A stretch of 64,000 bases of DNA from Syncephalis fuscata (lineage: Eukaryota > Zoopagomycota > Zoopagomycetes > Zoopagales > Piptocephalidaceae): assembly GCA_025786725.1 (NCBI GenBank), contig JAHLTZ010000003.1, positions 248,001 through 312,000 on the forward strand, read 5' to 3'. Within the stretch, counting starts at the first letter, position 1. Every line of letters begins with the position of its first letter. Shown one piece after another: positions 28,568 through 40,560 of the stretch. A program made the translations under genes and the position numbers. The notes beneath the pieces are model-generated. The model did not search any database. It was not told the DNA's origin and saw only the letters and a program-made list of their open reading frames with translations.

Positions 28568-28941
28568 CTATATACTACTTACAATTCTTCTACAATAACA
28601 GTATATATATATATATATATGTTTTAATAAAATACATTTCTGACCAATATCCAGTTTATGAGAGTCATTTGTATCTAGCATGGCAATTTTTACCAAATAA
28701 TTATTGAATCTGCACATATTATCAAAAATGTTACTAACGGTACTGTTACAATGTTTAAGTGTATAATTTTTATCTGAATAAAATACGGTTAAATTTATGT
28801 TAATATATTTTGACAACTAATACAACATATCTACACAAAGCAGATATAATATGTTTACCGTTCATATTTACTAATTGCCGAATGTAAATTAAATATAATC
28901 ATACATATAGCAAGTTGAACAAATATAATTAATGAAACCAT
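28568..28941 (-). CDS. Candidate small secreted protein (two exons, junction unresolved)
   Basis: The ATG at 28941 opens MVSLIIFVQLAICMIIFNLH then SAISKYE, a signal-peptide-like sequence, followed by a GTAAAC donor. Below it a frame open for over 75 codons reads TVFYSDKNYTLKHCNSTVSN then IFDNMCRFNNYLVKIAMLD. It has N-glycosylation sites (NYT, NST) and three Cys. The two parts are out of phase by one for the visible acceptors (GTGTAG or TATTAG), so a base may be missing or the pairing may be wrong. No family recognised. Confidence 0.3.
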
Positions 28942-28949
28942 GCGTTTAT

Positions 28950-29345
28950 TACTGCAAGCTTGTATAGCTGAATAAACATAGCGAAATGCAAACTTGTCAA
29001 TATATGATGAGCCATTGGTTAGGGCTGGATAAACGAGAGCATTGATCATGACTTGATATGAATGGACTGAATGGCAACTGACAAATAGTCATGTTTTTGC
29101 AGAGTATATATTTAAAATCTATTTAACTAGCAGTTCAACTACATGCCAATGTTAATCTTTTGGATAAATTGTTTATATATATATTGTATGCCAAATATCA
29201 TATAATTAGTATATGTTAATTATTATATAATACCAATAGCTGGCAATTGTATAAATTGTTGAAAACACAGCGCATAGCATATGATTGATTTATTGTTGCT
29301 CGATAAATAATATTACTTACAAGCTAGTAATATAATTTATTGTAT
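28950..29345 (-). pseudogene. Degenerate relative of the microexon gene at 21981-22822
   Basis: On the minus strand the 28985-29125 segment aligns base by base with the last exon of the 22 kb gene. Shared blocks include ATGTAGTTG-A-CTGCTAG, GCAAAAA-ATGACTATTTG-CA and CATATCAAGT---ATCAATGC. In-frame stops such as TAG interrupt it. Upstream, units of the same intron array are seen: ACTAG, then CTT, then GTAAGT at about 29320, and CCAG, CTATTG, GTATTA at about 29240. No signal-peptide exon precedes it, so it is 5'-truncated. Confidence 0.55.
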
Positions 29346-29950
29346 TAGTTATTAGTAAATATATGTTGTTAATCATCTATAAAGGACCAGTTGTAATCAA
29401 GGTGATTTATTTAGCAGAAAATGTTAATTGGAAAAATAAGGAAAAGGAGATTCGCTTGTAAAGACCAAGTATTGTATTGAAGAGTAAGCGAGCGAGCGAG
29501 AGAGAGAAAGAGAGGAAAGCAATAATGATAGTATAATGATTGTGGTGGTGATCAACAGGCCACATATGAAAAGAATTGAGAGTAAATGTATAAACAAGCA
29601 GTTATCAATTGTATAATAATTACAAGTTTAAACATTTAACATGGGCAGTGAGATTAAGAACAAAGAAAACAAACAAACAAACAAAAACATACAAGACGTA
29701 AAGCACGGCATTATACTCCATATGATATAAATATCCATGGTTTAAATGGAACAAAAAACGAGCTGTATACCATATAATATATATCAAAAGAAAACAAATA
29801 TGATAAGACCTTTTCTATCATATGGACTCTTTTTCTTCTTTTTGTTGTCGTCTTCCTTCTCCTCTTCTATTTCTTTTCTAAATTATCATTGTTCTAGACA
29901 CTTTCCAGACTTGCTATCGTAGTGGATGTTGGTAAATGTTATGATTATTG
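29346..29950. other. Intergenic, purine-rich
   Basis: No gene seen. GAGCGAGCGAGAGAGAGAAAGAGAGG-type purine tract at 29488-29516 and ACAAACAAACAAAC at 29668-29683. The last 300 bp are probably the 3' UTR of the PUF gene. Confidence 0.5.
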
Positions 29951-32900
29951 TTACTGTGGTTGTTGTTGTTGCTGTTGAAGAACCGCGGCTAGAGCAGGAT
30001 TCTGCTGCAGTGTGTAGTCGGCATTGGCTTGCATTAGTTGGGGATTAAGACGAATCATGTTCAGAAGAGCCCGCTGTTGCTCAACAACGACCGCGCTATT
30101 ATTAACACCTGTATTATGTCCTCCAATATTAGCGGATATAGTCATAAACGTATTCGGTACTGACTGGGCAGTATTCGGATCAGATCCGGATACATCGGGT
30201 GTACTTGTCTCGGCATCGGCAGCATTGGCATCAGTAGCAGCATCGGCAGCATCATTTTCTTCGCTAGCACCAGCTGGCTGACCTAGTAGTGCAGTAATAT
30301 CATCAGCTAAACGACGATGAACCGATGATACGTGCACAGTTAGTCGACCAAGTGCCACACGAATACGTGCACCAATATGCTTTTTGGTAGCATCGTCAAT
30401 AAATGTGCTGGTAAAGATCTTGTGTACAAAATTAACGCCATGAGCCTGGTCCTCCAAAATGGTCTCAAGTGTACGTGGTCCTTCGGCGGCAACATCACTG
30501 CCATTCTCACCAAAGACTGAATGTACAATGGCATCACGTGCGTCTGGCTCTGATTGCTGATTGACCAGTTTAAGAATAGTAACACTGGCCAGCTTGTGAA
30601 CACCAAGCTGTGCTATTTGTGGAATGTAGCGTGGTGCTAGAATACGGAAACGGCCCGATAATTCGGACGACTCCAATAGCCAGTTAATGAGCAGAGCACC
30701 ATTGCACTCGTTGTCAACTGCACAGCATAGAAGGCAACTGATGTAGCAACATGTTTCTAATATATAAAGTTAGTTGTTTATTATTATATATATATATCGG
30801 TGTATTATTAGTATTGTATTTACCTTTTGTTCAGTGGTTGCATACTCATTTTCCAAACACGTACGCATTGAACGAGCACCGAATCTACCTTGAGCAATTT
30901 CCCAGCAGCGTACATGCATAGCATCAAAAATAAACTGATTCCATTTATCGCCAAAGCGTAGACAGCATTGAACGACGTAGTTACCAAATTGATCGAGTAA
31001 CAATGGTGGAGCATATGCTTTAATGCATCGGCATATTGCCTCCATTTGTTCAGGTGTGTTGGCTGTATCAATCATCTTTTGTACAGCCCATGTGCCATTC
31101 TTATGCACACCGATTGATGCAAAGTGTGGGGCGACCTTTTCTAGCAATTGGAGCTTTTGCGAATCGGTGCCATGTTCAGCTAGCTTTTGAACTACCGTAT
31201 TGCCGATATAGTCAAAGCTAAGCTCAACACATTCGGAGTACAAGTCGTTAAATGCCGATTCAATATCCTTGGCCGTTGGATGTGCATCGAGTCGTTTGCG
31301 GATGTCACGAAGGCGTGCAGCATCAACACGACGGTGTGGATTGATGGGTGGCAACGATGGTAGTGCTGGCGCATAGGTGTACGACATAAGATCGGCTTGT
31401 AGTACTAATGGCTTACCATCAAAACCTTCTGACGGTAAATCAATGGCCGATACATCTGACTTGCTGCCTGTAGCATTTGCGCCAGCAGTTACTGCCTTTT
31501 GCTTGGTGGGAATGAAAAGTTTGTATTGACAATATGCGTTTGTGAGCCATCTGTCTTGCCACGTGAAGTGGTAGCCGCTGCTGCAGGTGTGACAGCAGTA
31601 GCGGTGGCGGTACCGGACGTCAATTCAAGTGCAGGTACTTTAGCAAAACCAATACGAACAATAGCACCAGCAATCTCTTGGCCGTTCATTACACTCTTGG
31701 CACGCATAGAGTCTTCGGTACGTTCAAAGTTAACAAAGCCACAGTTCTTATGTGTCAATACACGGACTGATTCAATTGTGCCGAATGGTGTGAATACTTG
31801 CTGCAATATTTGCGACGTTGTATGCGGCGAAATATTGCCAATCCACAATGCACGTGTAGGCTGCATGCCCTGCATATCTGTGCCATACACATCGGCCTTG
31901 CCAAAGCCTACACGAATAAGACTACCGCCAAGTCGTGCACCGCGCATATCTTCGTGTGCACGGGCGGAGTCTTCAACTTGCTGGTAGTTGACAAAGGCAC
32001 AATCACGATCGGGTAGTACACGAAGTGATTCGATAGGACCGTAAGTACTGAATATTTGCATCAAATCGGTCGAAGTAACATGTGCAGGCAAGTTACCAAT
32101 CCACAACGAACGAGTAGGTGTTTGACGTTCGCCAGCAGTCGTCTAGACAGCGTTTAGAGCATATTTAATAACAATTAGTTAAATTGAAAGCGCATATATA
32201 GTTGTAACAAACTTACTTCGTCAAAATCGAATCCAAAAGTTGGATCAGTTGGTGAACCTTGCTGCGATGAACGATGGCTTTCAGCCAATAGATCAGCCTG
32301 CTCTTCGTAGTCGGCTGGATTAAGATAGTCAAGGCTGATGGCCCGTGGACGGCTGTGGGCCTTAAGGAAATGACTAACACCGGATGGACGATGAAGTGGT
32401 GCACCAGTAGATGGCGATACATCGCCTAGAACAGCAGCATTTGTAGCGGCCGATCCACCAAGTAATGAACGAGAGCGTGTACGATGCGACACTGGACGTG
32501 CACCAAGACCAAGCGAGTTAGAAGAGACCATGCCTGAAGTAGCAACACCTTCCTCTTTTAAACCAAGCGAATCAAGTGTGCGAACAACATTACCAAGCAT
32601 ATCATCACCAATATCACGTTCAACAAGTTCATCAACGTTACGAGCTGAAGTAACTGTTGTACCCATACTGGCCACTCGACTATGGCCAAAATGATGCGAC
32701 TGTGAATGATGATGGTGTGCATGCGTACCACCGGCTTCTTTGCCCCAGCTACTTGTAAGAATACTGGAGCCAAATGCATGTGATAGTGACGCAGAAGTAA
32801 AGTGGCCAGGCTGGAATCCAGTATTACCAGATGGATCGCGCTGGAACGTGCCAGATCGTGGCTTAGATAGGCCTGGCGCATGAATGCCACCGCCAGCAGC

Positions 32901-33487
32901 ACCGGGTCCCAATGGTTGACGAGTTAGTCCAGTTGGTATAATACCAGATAGACTACCTAGACCGGGTGCACCGGCACCTGGAAGCGACAACGACGTGCTT
33001 CGGCCATGAGCTGGCCGAAAGCGGGGACGAGCCGACGCCGATGGCATGGCGCCCAGACCTGGAGGTGGTCCGCTTGTCGACGAAAGCGATTCAGCACGAC
33101 GATGCGCTCCAAGACCAGGCCGGCTAGCAGCAGCTGCTGCTCGTTTGGCCAATAGCTGATCAAGTGGCGAAGAGACACGTTGAATATTGCTTAAATCAGC
33201 AATAGCTGTGGCAGAAGAACAGAGAGTGTAGTCGTAGTTGTGACGTCAGTTTCACTGATAGCGGCTAATTCGTCCTTGGAGGCCAGTGGCGATGAGCGAA
33301 TAGGTGCATGCGACGAGGGAGCAGCCGCTTGCTTACCAGGGAAGCTCCATCCACGGTTTAGACCGCCTTGATTAACGACAGATTCGCCGGCGGCTGGCTG
33401 TTCCGCATGACCATTGGCCACTGGAGCAGCACTGACGCCAATATCGCCATTAGCAACATTACCGGTAACTTCTGCTGTTGTAGTCAT
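29951..33487 (-). CDS. RRM-RRM-PUF RNA-binding protein (Jsn1/Puf2-like)
   Basis: A post-transcriptional regulator binding 3' UTRs. Start at 33487 (MTTTAEVTGNVANGD). A long Ser/Gly/Pro-rich disordered region runs to an intron at 32143-32216 (GTAAGT...TCTAG). The second exon has two tandem RRMs: SLWIGNLPAHVTSTDLMQIF with CAFVNYQQ, then ALWIGNISPHTTSQILQQVF with CGFVNFER. A linker and PUF repeats follow (CVELSFDYIGNTVVQKLAEH; GVHKNGTWAVQKMIDTA; LLDQFGNYVVQCCLRFGD; AQGRFGARSMRTCLENEYAT). An intron at about 30766-30825 precedes the last exon with ISCLLCCAVDNECNGALLIN and LGVHKLASVTILKLVNQQ. The C-terminus is Ala/Asp-rich and ends in polyGln. Missing-base slips at about 33225, 31505 and 30750. Fungal Jsn1/Puf2 proteins have this RRM-plus-PUF plan and act in mRNA localisation and mitochondrial biogenesis. 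Confidence 0.9.
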
Positions 33488-36172
33488 AGTTTAAAGGTGC
33501 GTTGTATATGTATATTGTGTTACAGTCAATAAAATGAAAACACAATGTTCAAATGCTTTCAATTGACAAATAATACGCCGCTAGTGTTGTTAATAAGCAA
33601 AGGAATTGAGAGAGAATAGAAAGAAGAATGAGAACGAAAGATAATATCACGCCGAAATTGCCTAAATATATAGAAAGATAGTAATTGGTTAGTGACGTTG
33701 GCTATCAATACTGCTATATATGTAAATCAGATTAGATCGCTATTCAATAATAGAGTTTAAATATACATATACATATATGCATATACGTATAAAGCAACAG
33801 TTTTTATACTTGTTACCACTCTACTATATTCATTTATCTTTTTAAATAGCAGAATAAATATAGTAGACCTGCTGCACAGTAGCGCCCCTTCCACGAATAT
33901 ACAATACGCACCAGCAATGTGCACAATAGACGGTAAAGCTAGATCGGTCAATACCAACTCAGAGACAATACAAACAGCAATAGGCGGAAGAAAACTATGA
34001 ATAAGGCGAGTAGGCGCGGTCGGCTTTATGGACGTCAGTGAAGAAGATGCAACAATAACTAAGCTGAAAAGGATGAGGTATGATGAACGAGCTGAGAACA
34101 GTAGGTAAAACTATAACCTTTAAAAAGGGACCGAGGCACACGAGTGACCGCAACGGTTACCAATAGGAACAAGGAACAAGATGACAGAAAGTGTAGAAGT
34201 ATAGCGTTGTGAAATGGAACACGAGTCCAAAGGGAAAGATATGCGAACATAGACACCGGGGATACAAAGCGGAGGGGTGGCGATGATGCTATCACGGAAG
34301 GGTAAAAAAAACGTCAGGAATGGCTATAATCCAATATGATCCAATGGCCATACGACATGGCAAACATTTCGATCTCAGGATTCACTTGCTATGCGTGGAA
34401 TGGAGTTACTTTCCCACTTTACTACAGTAGAAAGATATATATGAGGCAGAGTGAACACCAATGTGCCATCTTTTTGTTCAACGGAGTAGAAAGGGATAAT
34501 GTGCTAAATGTGACAAGTATCATATTATACAGATGATGGGTGGGTAGTACTAATAAATGTTATAGTGCAACTGATCTATCTAGTGCCATTTGCCAAAGTA
34601 CATAGCACCAATAAGAACAAATAAAATACAAAATACGCGTCGACAAGCTTGTTTTCTAGTATTCATCGGTCGCTTGCGCATATCGTATGTTCATGTAGAT
34701 GTATGTATCAAAAGGTGCGATTGCATATGTGATACACGTGCAAACATGTTCTACTTCGTCTTCGGATTATTTGCAATACAATGAAGGAAGCACACGAGTG
34801 GTTGATATGCAGAATTGTTCACTTACGTTAATCAATCTGATTAGTTTGGCCGATGGCTTGATAACAAACTAGTGCTAGTTTTGCTAGATCGATAAGGTAG
34901 CAAAAAAGGAGAGGATTAGCACGCGTCCTGCGAGTGTTGCCGTCTTTTTTAGCTTTAAGCTACTAAGAGATAGTGGTAAGAGAAAGAGAATAGAAGTTAA
35001 GCGTTTATGCTTGATAAGTGTTTACGAGAGGTGTACCGGCACGGTATATATATGTTTGTGTAAGTGGGTGAGTATGTGTATGTAACTGCAATCTTGTAAT
35101 AAACCAAATAGGTCCTTAGTATAAGATTGCCGAGGTAAGAAAAGAAGAAAAGAAGAAAAAAGAAAGAAAAAGCAAAGCTATTAGGTTCAACGAACAAAAG
35201 CAAATAGTGCTGTAGATGAAGATGAATAAAAGTAAGAGAATGAAGTAATAGGTGTATTTTTATTGTGTTCTCTACCAAGCTATTCTTATTAGCGTTGTTA
35301 CTATGAATATTGTCGCCGCTTAATGTTATAGCCCGATGAAATACACACACTGTCTCAAAAGTAAAGCCAAATGTTACTAATTTGGCAATACAATCTGATT
35401 TATTTGAAACGTTCAAGCATACTATTTTCATTGTTAGAAGTAGTTGATACATAGTTCCACTGTAAATAGCTTTACATTCTAGATTATACAGCCATAAATG
35501 TGTTTATGCAGTAATAATACCAAGTGATTAAATGTTACTTTTGAAATGAAAGTTTATAGTATAGGTAGATACACAATGTTGTATGACAGTCTTAATTATT
35601 GATTACTTGGGAAAATGGCCAAAATAATGCCAGACGGCGGTTGTCGATTGGCTAATTTGCCTTACTTTCGGGTATAAAACGGGCTTTGAAACAAATTAAT
35701 TATTGCCATATGTAGCGACAAGGACTTGACTCGATGATCAATAAACAGTTTATGGGTAAGTAAAATAGACACAATCTACAACGACTTGTAATCAAATTGT
35801 GTGGTCGATTAGATTTAAGTAAGAGTAGAGTAGTGTTGCTAATGGATTATGTCCGACGAAGCCTCATTACAATGGGTGCCAATGTAAGGTGGTTGGACTC
35901 CGTTTGAAAAATAAAAACAATAATAACATAGCCACTAATACAAATATTGTTTTACGTTCAAGATATACAATATCTATTATTATAGCCTAGGTTTCCCCTT
36001 AAAATGTTTTAATACTTGTTTTTTAAAACCAAAGGAAGAATAAATACCATAAGATATGAAACATCTAGCAATGTTACGAAATAGTTTGATTTATTACTAG
36101 TATGAAATAGAAGCATGTATAACCTATAATTGTGTGATAATCTGTATAATGTGTATATAGATCGGTTTACTA
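33488..36172. other. Long intergenic region between the PUF gene and the P450 cluster
   Basis: About 2.7 kb with no ORF I can support. Open frames here lack family motifs, codon continuity or a splice partner. Purine-rich tracts occur at 33610-33640, 34975-34995 and 35135-35175. The left end should be the PUF promoter and leader. The right end (36060-36172) matches the 3' flanks of the other P450 copies and is therefore the 3' UTR of copy 1. Confidence 0.5.
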
Positions 36173-38567
36173 TTAACATGTGGCTTGACGAGCGTTAAAA
36201 ATAAATGGTTCTGGAGTTGGTAAGAAAGAAATACTGTCGCGAAGCGAGTTGGTTGGTCGAGTGCCAGATAATGTACTGAAATCGTACCGTCTCAATGCAT
36301 GGGCAGCAACCATTTTAATCGCCATAACAGCAAGGAATCGACCTGGACATGTGTGGCTAATAGCGATGATATTTAGTTAACTGATATGGCTTGTCCTATC
36401 ATATGTTATACTTACTGTCCCATGCCAAATACAATAAACGAATCATTGCCAGTCTAAATGATAGAAAAACCAAATGATTATATGTTAATATGTATATATG
36501 TACATTATAATAGTAACTAATAAGCTTACGGTTGGCTTTGTTGAAGTTGCAGCCACATCACCCGCCTTATAATGGTGATATGGATTAAAAGCAGTTGGAT
36601 CAGTTCCATAAAGATCTTTAGCCGCATGAACTTCTTGTCCATGGAAGAAACAAACACGACCTATAATTAAATAATTAGTATTAGTAATATTAATATCATT
36701 TCTATTTACCAATTGGAATATAATAATTATTTTTTAACTGCACATTGTCCATAGCCAAGCGGAAACTTGTAGCTATGAAATTGAATAGATAATAAAGTTA
36801 ATAATAGCATTAACAACAATATAATAGTAACATACTGGCACCTGAATTTAAACGGAGTGATTCACGAACACAAGCGTCAAGGAAAGGCATCTGTTTAAAG
36901 CATCCGGTGTAATGTTGTCGCCATATAAACGAATGATTTCATCTTGTTCCTCTTGAAGCTTTTTGCTGTTATTATTGTATAAAGTGTTACTATGACAATT
37001 TCTACTAATTACATTGCACCTCTTACCGGTATTCTGGATAGCCGGCAACATCGTTAAGGAAATGCAAAGTGAAAGTCGAAGTTGTTGTTACTGAAGCAAA
37101 GGCAATCTGCATCGAACGACGTGCCACAATTATTGGATCGTACATGTTGCCATTTGTATCTGTGGCTTCTACAATCCAACTAAGCATGTCATTCTAAACA
37201 TAAAAAACATAGTTTGTATAAGTATTAAATGAAAAACTGTAAAAATCACTTACTGGTGCTACATAGTCATCGCCCAATTTATCCATTTCTTGACGTCTTT
37301 TATAATCTCAGGTGCAATAATTTCATCGGCAACCTTAATATTCTTATCCATAGCAGTAATAAGACGTGTTAACAAGCTAAATACAGATATTATTAATGTA
37401 CTGAGTATTTCTATTAGACTATATGCTTATTACCGACTAATAGTTGTTGGAAATATACGCTTCATTAATGAAGTGCGGGCTGCATCGCGTGTAACAGTGG
37501 ACATCATGCGTAGCACTTCAGGATTTTCTTGTAATTCCTAATGTCATCAATATTGGTTAGTCATTTATAAATACCGTGTTTTTATTTGAACAGTAGCACT
37601 ATACAAGTCATGTATTACCTTATTTTCAATTAAACATGTAGCCACTAATAGTCAATATTGTAATAATAGTCATTATTATTATTATTGTTATATATCGGTT
37701 AATATATATGTGGTCTAGTTAATAGCTTAATAGCTTACTTGTTTTTGCAATTAAACCGTCTATAAACGCACTAACATCTTCCATGCGATAAGGTTTTACA
37801 GGATCTATGCAAGCATTCAAATAAATAATATTAAACATGAAATAAAAACACAAACGACTATACTACTTACCGCCAACAACCTCGTCAAAAGAAATGGCAA
37901 TTTTTTTGGACATGCGTGGGGCCAGTTGGTCAAGTTGCTTCGATAGTTGTCGACGTAGAATTGGAATATGGAAGCGATTCTTTGGAGCAATATTACCAAA
38001 CATATAGACGGTATCAATTAACTGGCAATAATTATTTAATTAAGTTAATAAGTGTTTGCAAACGACATAAATAACAATGATGTTTTATAATAATTTACCT
38101 CGTCAGCAGCATCGTTGAAGCTAAATTGCTCATCAGGCGCACGCATTACATTGCGTATTTCACTTCGTCCAACTACTGTAATCCAACGGCCAAACATTAA
38201 GAAACTAAACGTTTCGCCATACTAATAGTCAAATAATATTAGTCGATAGTATTGTTTTAATTAATAGTCTACTTACTGTATCTCGACATTTATATAAAAA
38301 CTCGCTGGTGTCCTTTGCAAAGTCAATGCCATTACCAACAAATGGAATTGATAACTTGCTCGTGGTGGTTCATTTGGGTGCTAAATCATAAATGCGATGA
38401 GTGATACATTTAATTGTATTCAATAGTATAACACTTACTGGACGTGTCATATAATAATGAAGTACCACAGCAAATAATACACCTAGTAAAACGGTCGGCA
38501 ATACGCCTAACTTGCCATCGTAGCCGATGCCCAATAGCTCAGCAAAGTCATTCAGTATTTTGCCCAT
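36173..38567 (-). CDS. Cytochrome P450, tandem copy 1
   Basis: A haem monooxygenase anchored in the ER. Start at 38567: MGKILNDFAELLGIGYDGKL then GVLPTVLLGVLFAVVLHYYM gives an N-terminal membrane anchor. Then the Pro-rich hinge (HPNEPPRAS), IPFVGNGIDF, PKNRFHIPILRRQLSKQLDQ, and the K-helix ExxR in MPFLDACVRESLRLN. The haem-binding FxxGxxxCxG motif reads VFGMGHHTCPGRFLA across the last intron (36360-36415), and the tail is LSGTRPTNSLRDSISFLPTP. About 12 short exons share positions with copies 2-4. At about 38355 TATTCAATTCC of copy 2 is TATCAATTCC here, a one-base loss that breaks the second exon if real. Substrate unknown. Confidence 0.85.
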
Positions 38568-39069
38568 ATTGATAATGATCAAACTGCAATGTGATTGAGA
38601 TATACTAAACTGGTGCTGTCAAATAGTCAACTACAATCAATTGAAAGAAATGCACGCGAAAATAAAATGAAGTAGTGGTACTTTAACAAAAGTTTGGTTC
38701 CATTAATTTATCTGTTTTATATATTAATGGACTCACTGTGCCACACGTAAGTAGATCCTCACCATATTTGTATTTATTCACTCATTCACATGCACCCATA
38801 GACACATGTACGTATCAACACGCACCATCATATGACTGTATTAATCAGAGGAATGTGTGGCCTAACAACAACCAATCACACACTTGAACGAATTTGCCGA
38901 AATATTTCCTCGTTTACTTGTTACACTTGACACGATGTAGTTTCTCGGCTTTTTACTGCATAACAAGTTATCTAATGGCAAAGGCATGAATATCAAATTA
39001 CATGTTTCACGGCCATTTTATCAAAAGCTCCCCTTTTCGGTCTTTTAATATAACCTCAAGCCAATTTTT

Positions 39070-40300
39070 TATTGAAATCAAGTTATGATGTTTGGTCATA
39101 ATAGTAGCAACGACTGCTGCTGGCGCAGCTGTCCAATTATGCCTCCTAAATGCTTCATACGCTCACCAACCTTGTATAAGGCTCGGTAATTGTTCTTGGA
39201 TTGTGTTTCAAATCAATGATGCTATTCTGTGTATTAGCCGTGTTTGCATATCCTTATACACTCGCATCGATACCATCATCGGTTATATTTTGGCTTGGCC
39301 GATAAAGTCGTGCTATCGTGGCATCATTCGGGCTAAAGCTAGTTTCGGCTAAAAATGTAAATTCACTCATAAACGTGCAAGTTGCTTGTTCTGAAAGATT
39401 TAGCTGAGCAGCTATTTCTGCCGCTTCTTTTTGTGCAGACTCTCTTGCTTGTGCCGACATCTAAGCATATTCGACAAGTCTAAGTTTTACTGTAATAAAA
39501 CTCAATATTCTACGTACCTCTGAGTCTAGACTGTTTAATGATCGATGTCCTACCATTGTCGCCCCATCTAAAATTAATTGGATTGAATGGTTAGTGGTAA
39601 ATGCATTTGAAATAAACAGGTGTTATCTCTTTAATGTCGTACCTGTGGCCGCATTAGTAGCCTGTGTGGTGTACTGGTCAGTGTGGGCCGCAGGGGCAAT
39701 AGCAACAGCAATAGATGTTAGTGCTGGGCAATGCTAACCAACGTATTTTAGTAAACTATAATTAAATAGTTGGTTTTATTCCATTTGTAATACGCACCAA
39801 TAATTAGTTCTAAATAAAATAGAAATACCGATTTTTCCTCCCATGCTTCCTCGCCCATGCGCATTTCAATGACATTGAGTGCGTAACGGCCTGTTACTGT
39901 TACAACAGTGCAAAGTAGAATTGTATACTGTTTTGTATCGGTGTTAATATTATACTTTACATGCTATATACCACTATTACTTACTTCAAAACCAAATAAA
40001 AGCCAGGTACCAACGCCATCACTTAAAGTAACACGCACAGCATATGCAATTAGTTCCATATCGATTGCCGATAGTAGTGCAAGTAGCGTAAGTGTCCGTG
40101 TATGGAACGAACTAGGTAGCTGTGCTGTCTGGTCCATAAACTCGACTCGGTCTTGAAGTAGCCAATGGAATATTTTTACAAATAGCAATGCAGCAAATGC
40201 AGCTAGAAACGGTACGTCGAAATCATCGCGAAATACTGTCATAGCAAGGCACGTTTCAGTGACCGCAAACCAAGATCGTTCATATAAATGTCACATTACT
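39070..40300 (-). pseudogene. Partial HRD1 duplicate lacking exon 1 and the RING exon
   Basis: Retains HRD1 exon 2 (AVTETCLAMTVFRDDFDVPF, 39964-40290), exon 3 (39830-39910, VTGRYALNVIEMRMGEEAWE), and the C-terminal exons (39254-39460 and about 39520-39690). The joint at about 39725-39740 jumps from the post-RING linker straight to the exon-3 side, deleting the RING finger and the loop before it. The C-terminus also diverges (Gln-rich end lost; stop soon after EPYTRL). The acceptor CTAG of exon 2 is changed to GTGAC. Exons 2-3 remain almost identical to the complete gene, so the copy is young. It could still be transcribed from the P450-side DNA, but no start exon is seen. Confidence 0.8.
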
Positions 40301-40560
40301 GCTATTCAATGTATAACATGTGGCAGCAATCAATTAAATAATTTTATTTATGAATTATAATATAGTAGTTGACAAAACTCTATTAAACTTTTCTATAAAA
40401 ATGGAACTGCTTAAGTATGCCAAAAAATCAAGCTTTAACATTTTATAAATGGCTACGATCTTCATTAACAACCAATAATAAATTATATTTTTTTCTTTAT
40501 CATAAATAAATGATAATAGCATTCTAAAAAAATAAAAATATTATTTAAACTAAAATAAAA
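40301..40560. other. Unique spacer between duplication units A and B
   Basis: AT-rich single-copy DNA, no ORF. It marks the junction between the end of unit A and the start of unit B. Confidence 0.5.

Larger units (their letters stand above)
36060..40300 (-). repeat. Segmental duplication unit A (P450 copy 1 + partial HRD1)
   Basis: Homologous, exon and intron, to 44160-49045 in the same orientation, with P450, the 450-bp spacer and HRD1 in the same order. It lacks the roughly 700 bp corresponding to 47790-48490 and everything beyond the second HRD1 exon. The homology stops at about 40300 at the edge of that exon. Confidence 0.85.

Noticed and set aside
34059-34295. Minus-strand frame with hydrophobic stretches upstream of the PUF gene
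   Set aside because: No splice partner, no conserved motif, and it lies in the presumed promoter/leader of the PUF gene.
37290-37541. Plus-strand open frames across the P450 copies (also 39092-39352, 39908-40156 and 48670-48918)
   Set aside because: They are antisense to P450 and HRD1 exons and recur only because those exons are duplicated.
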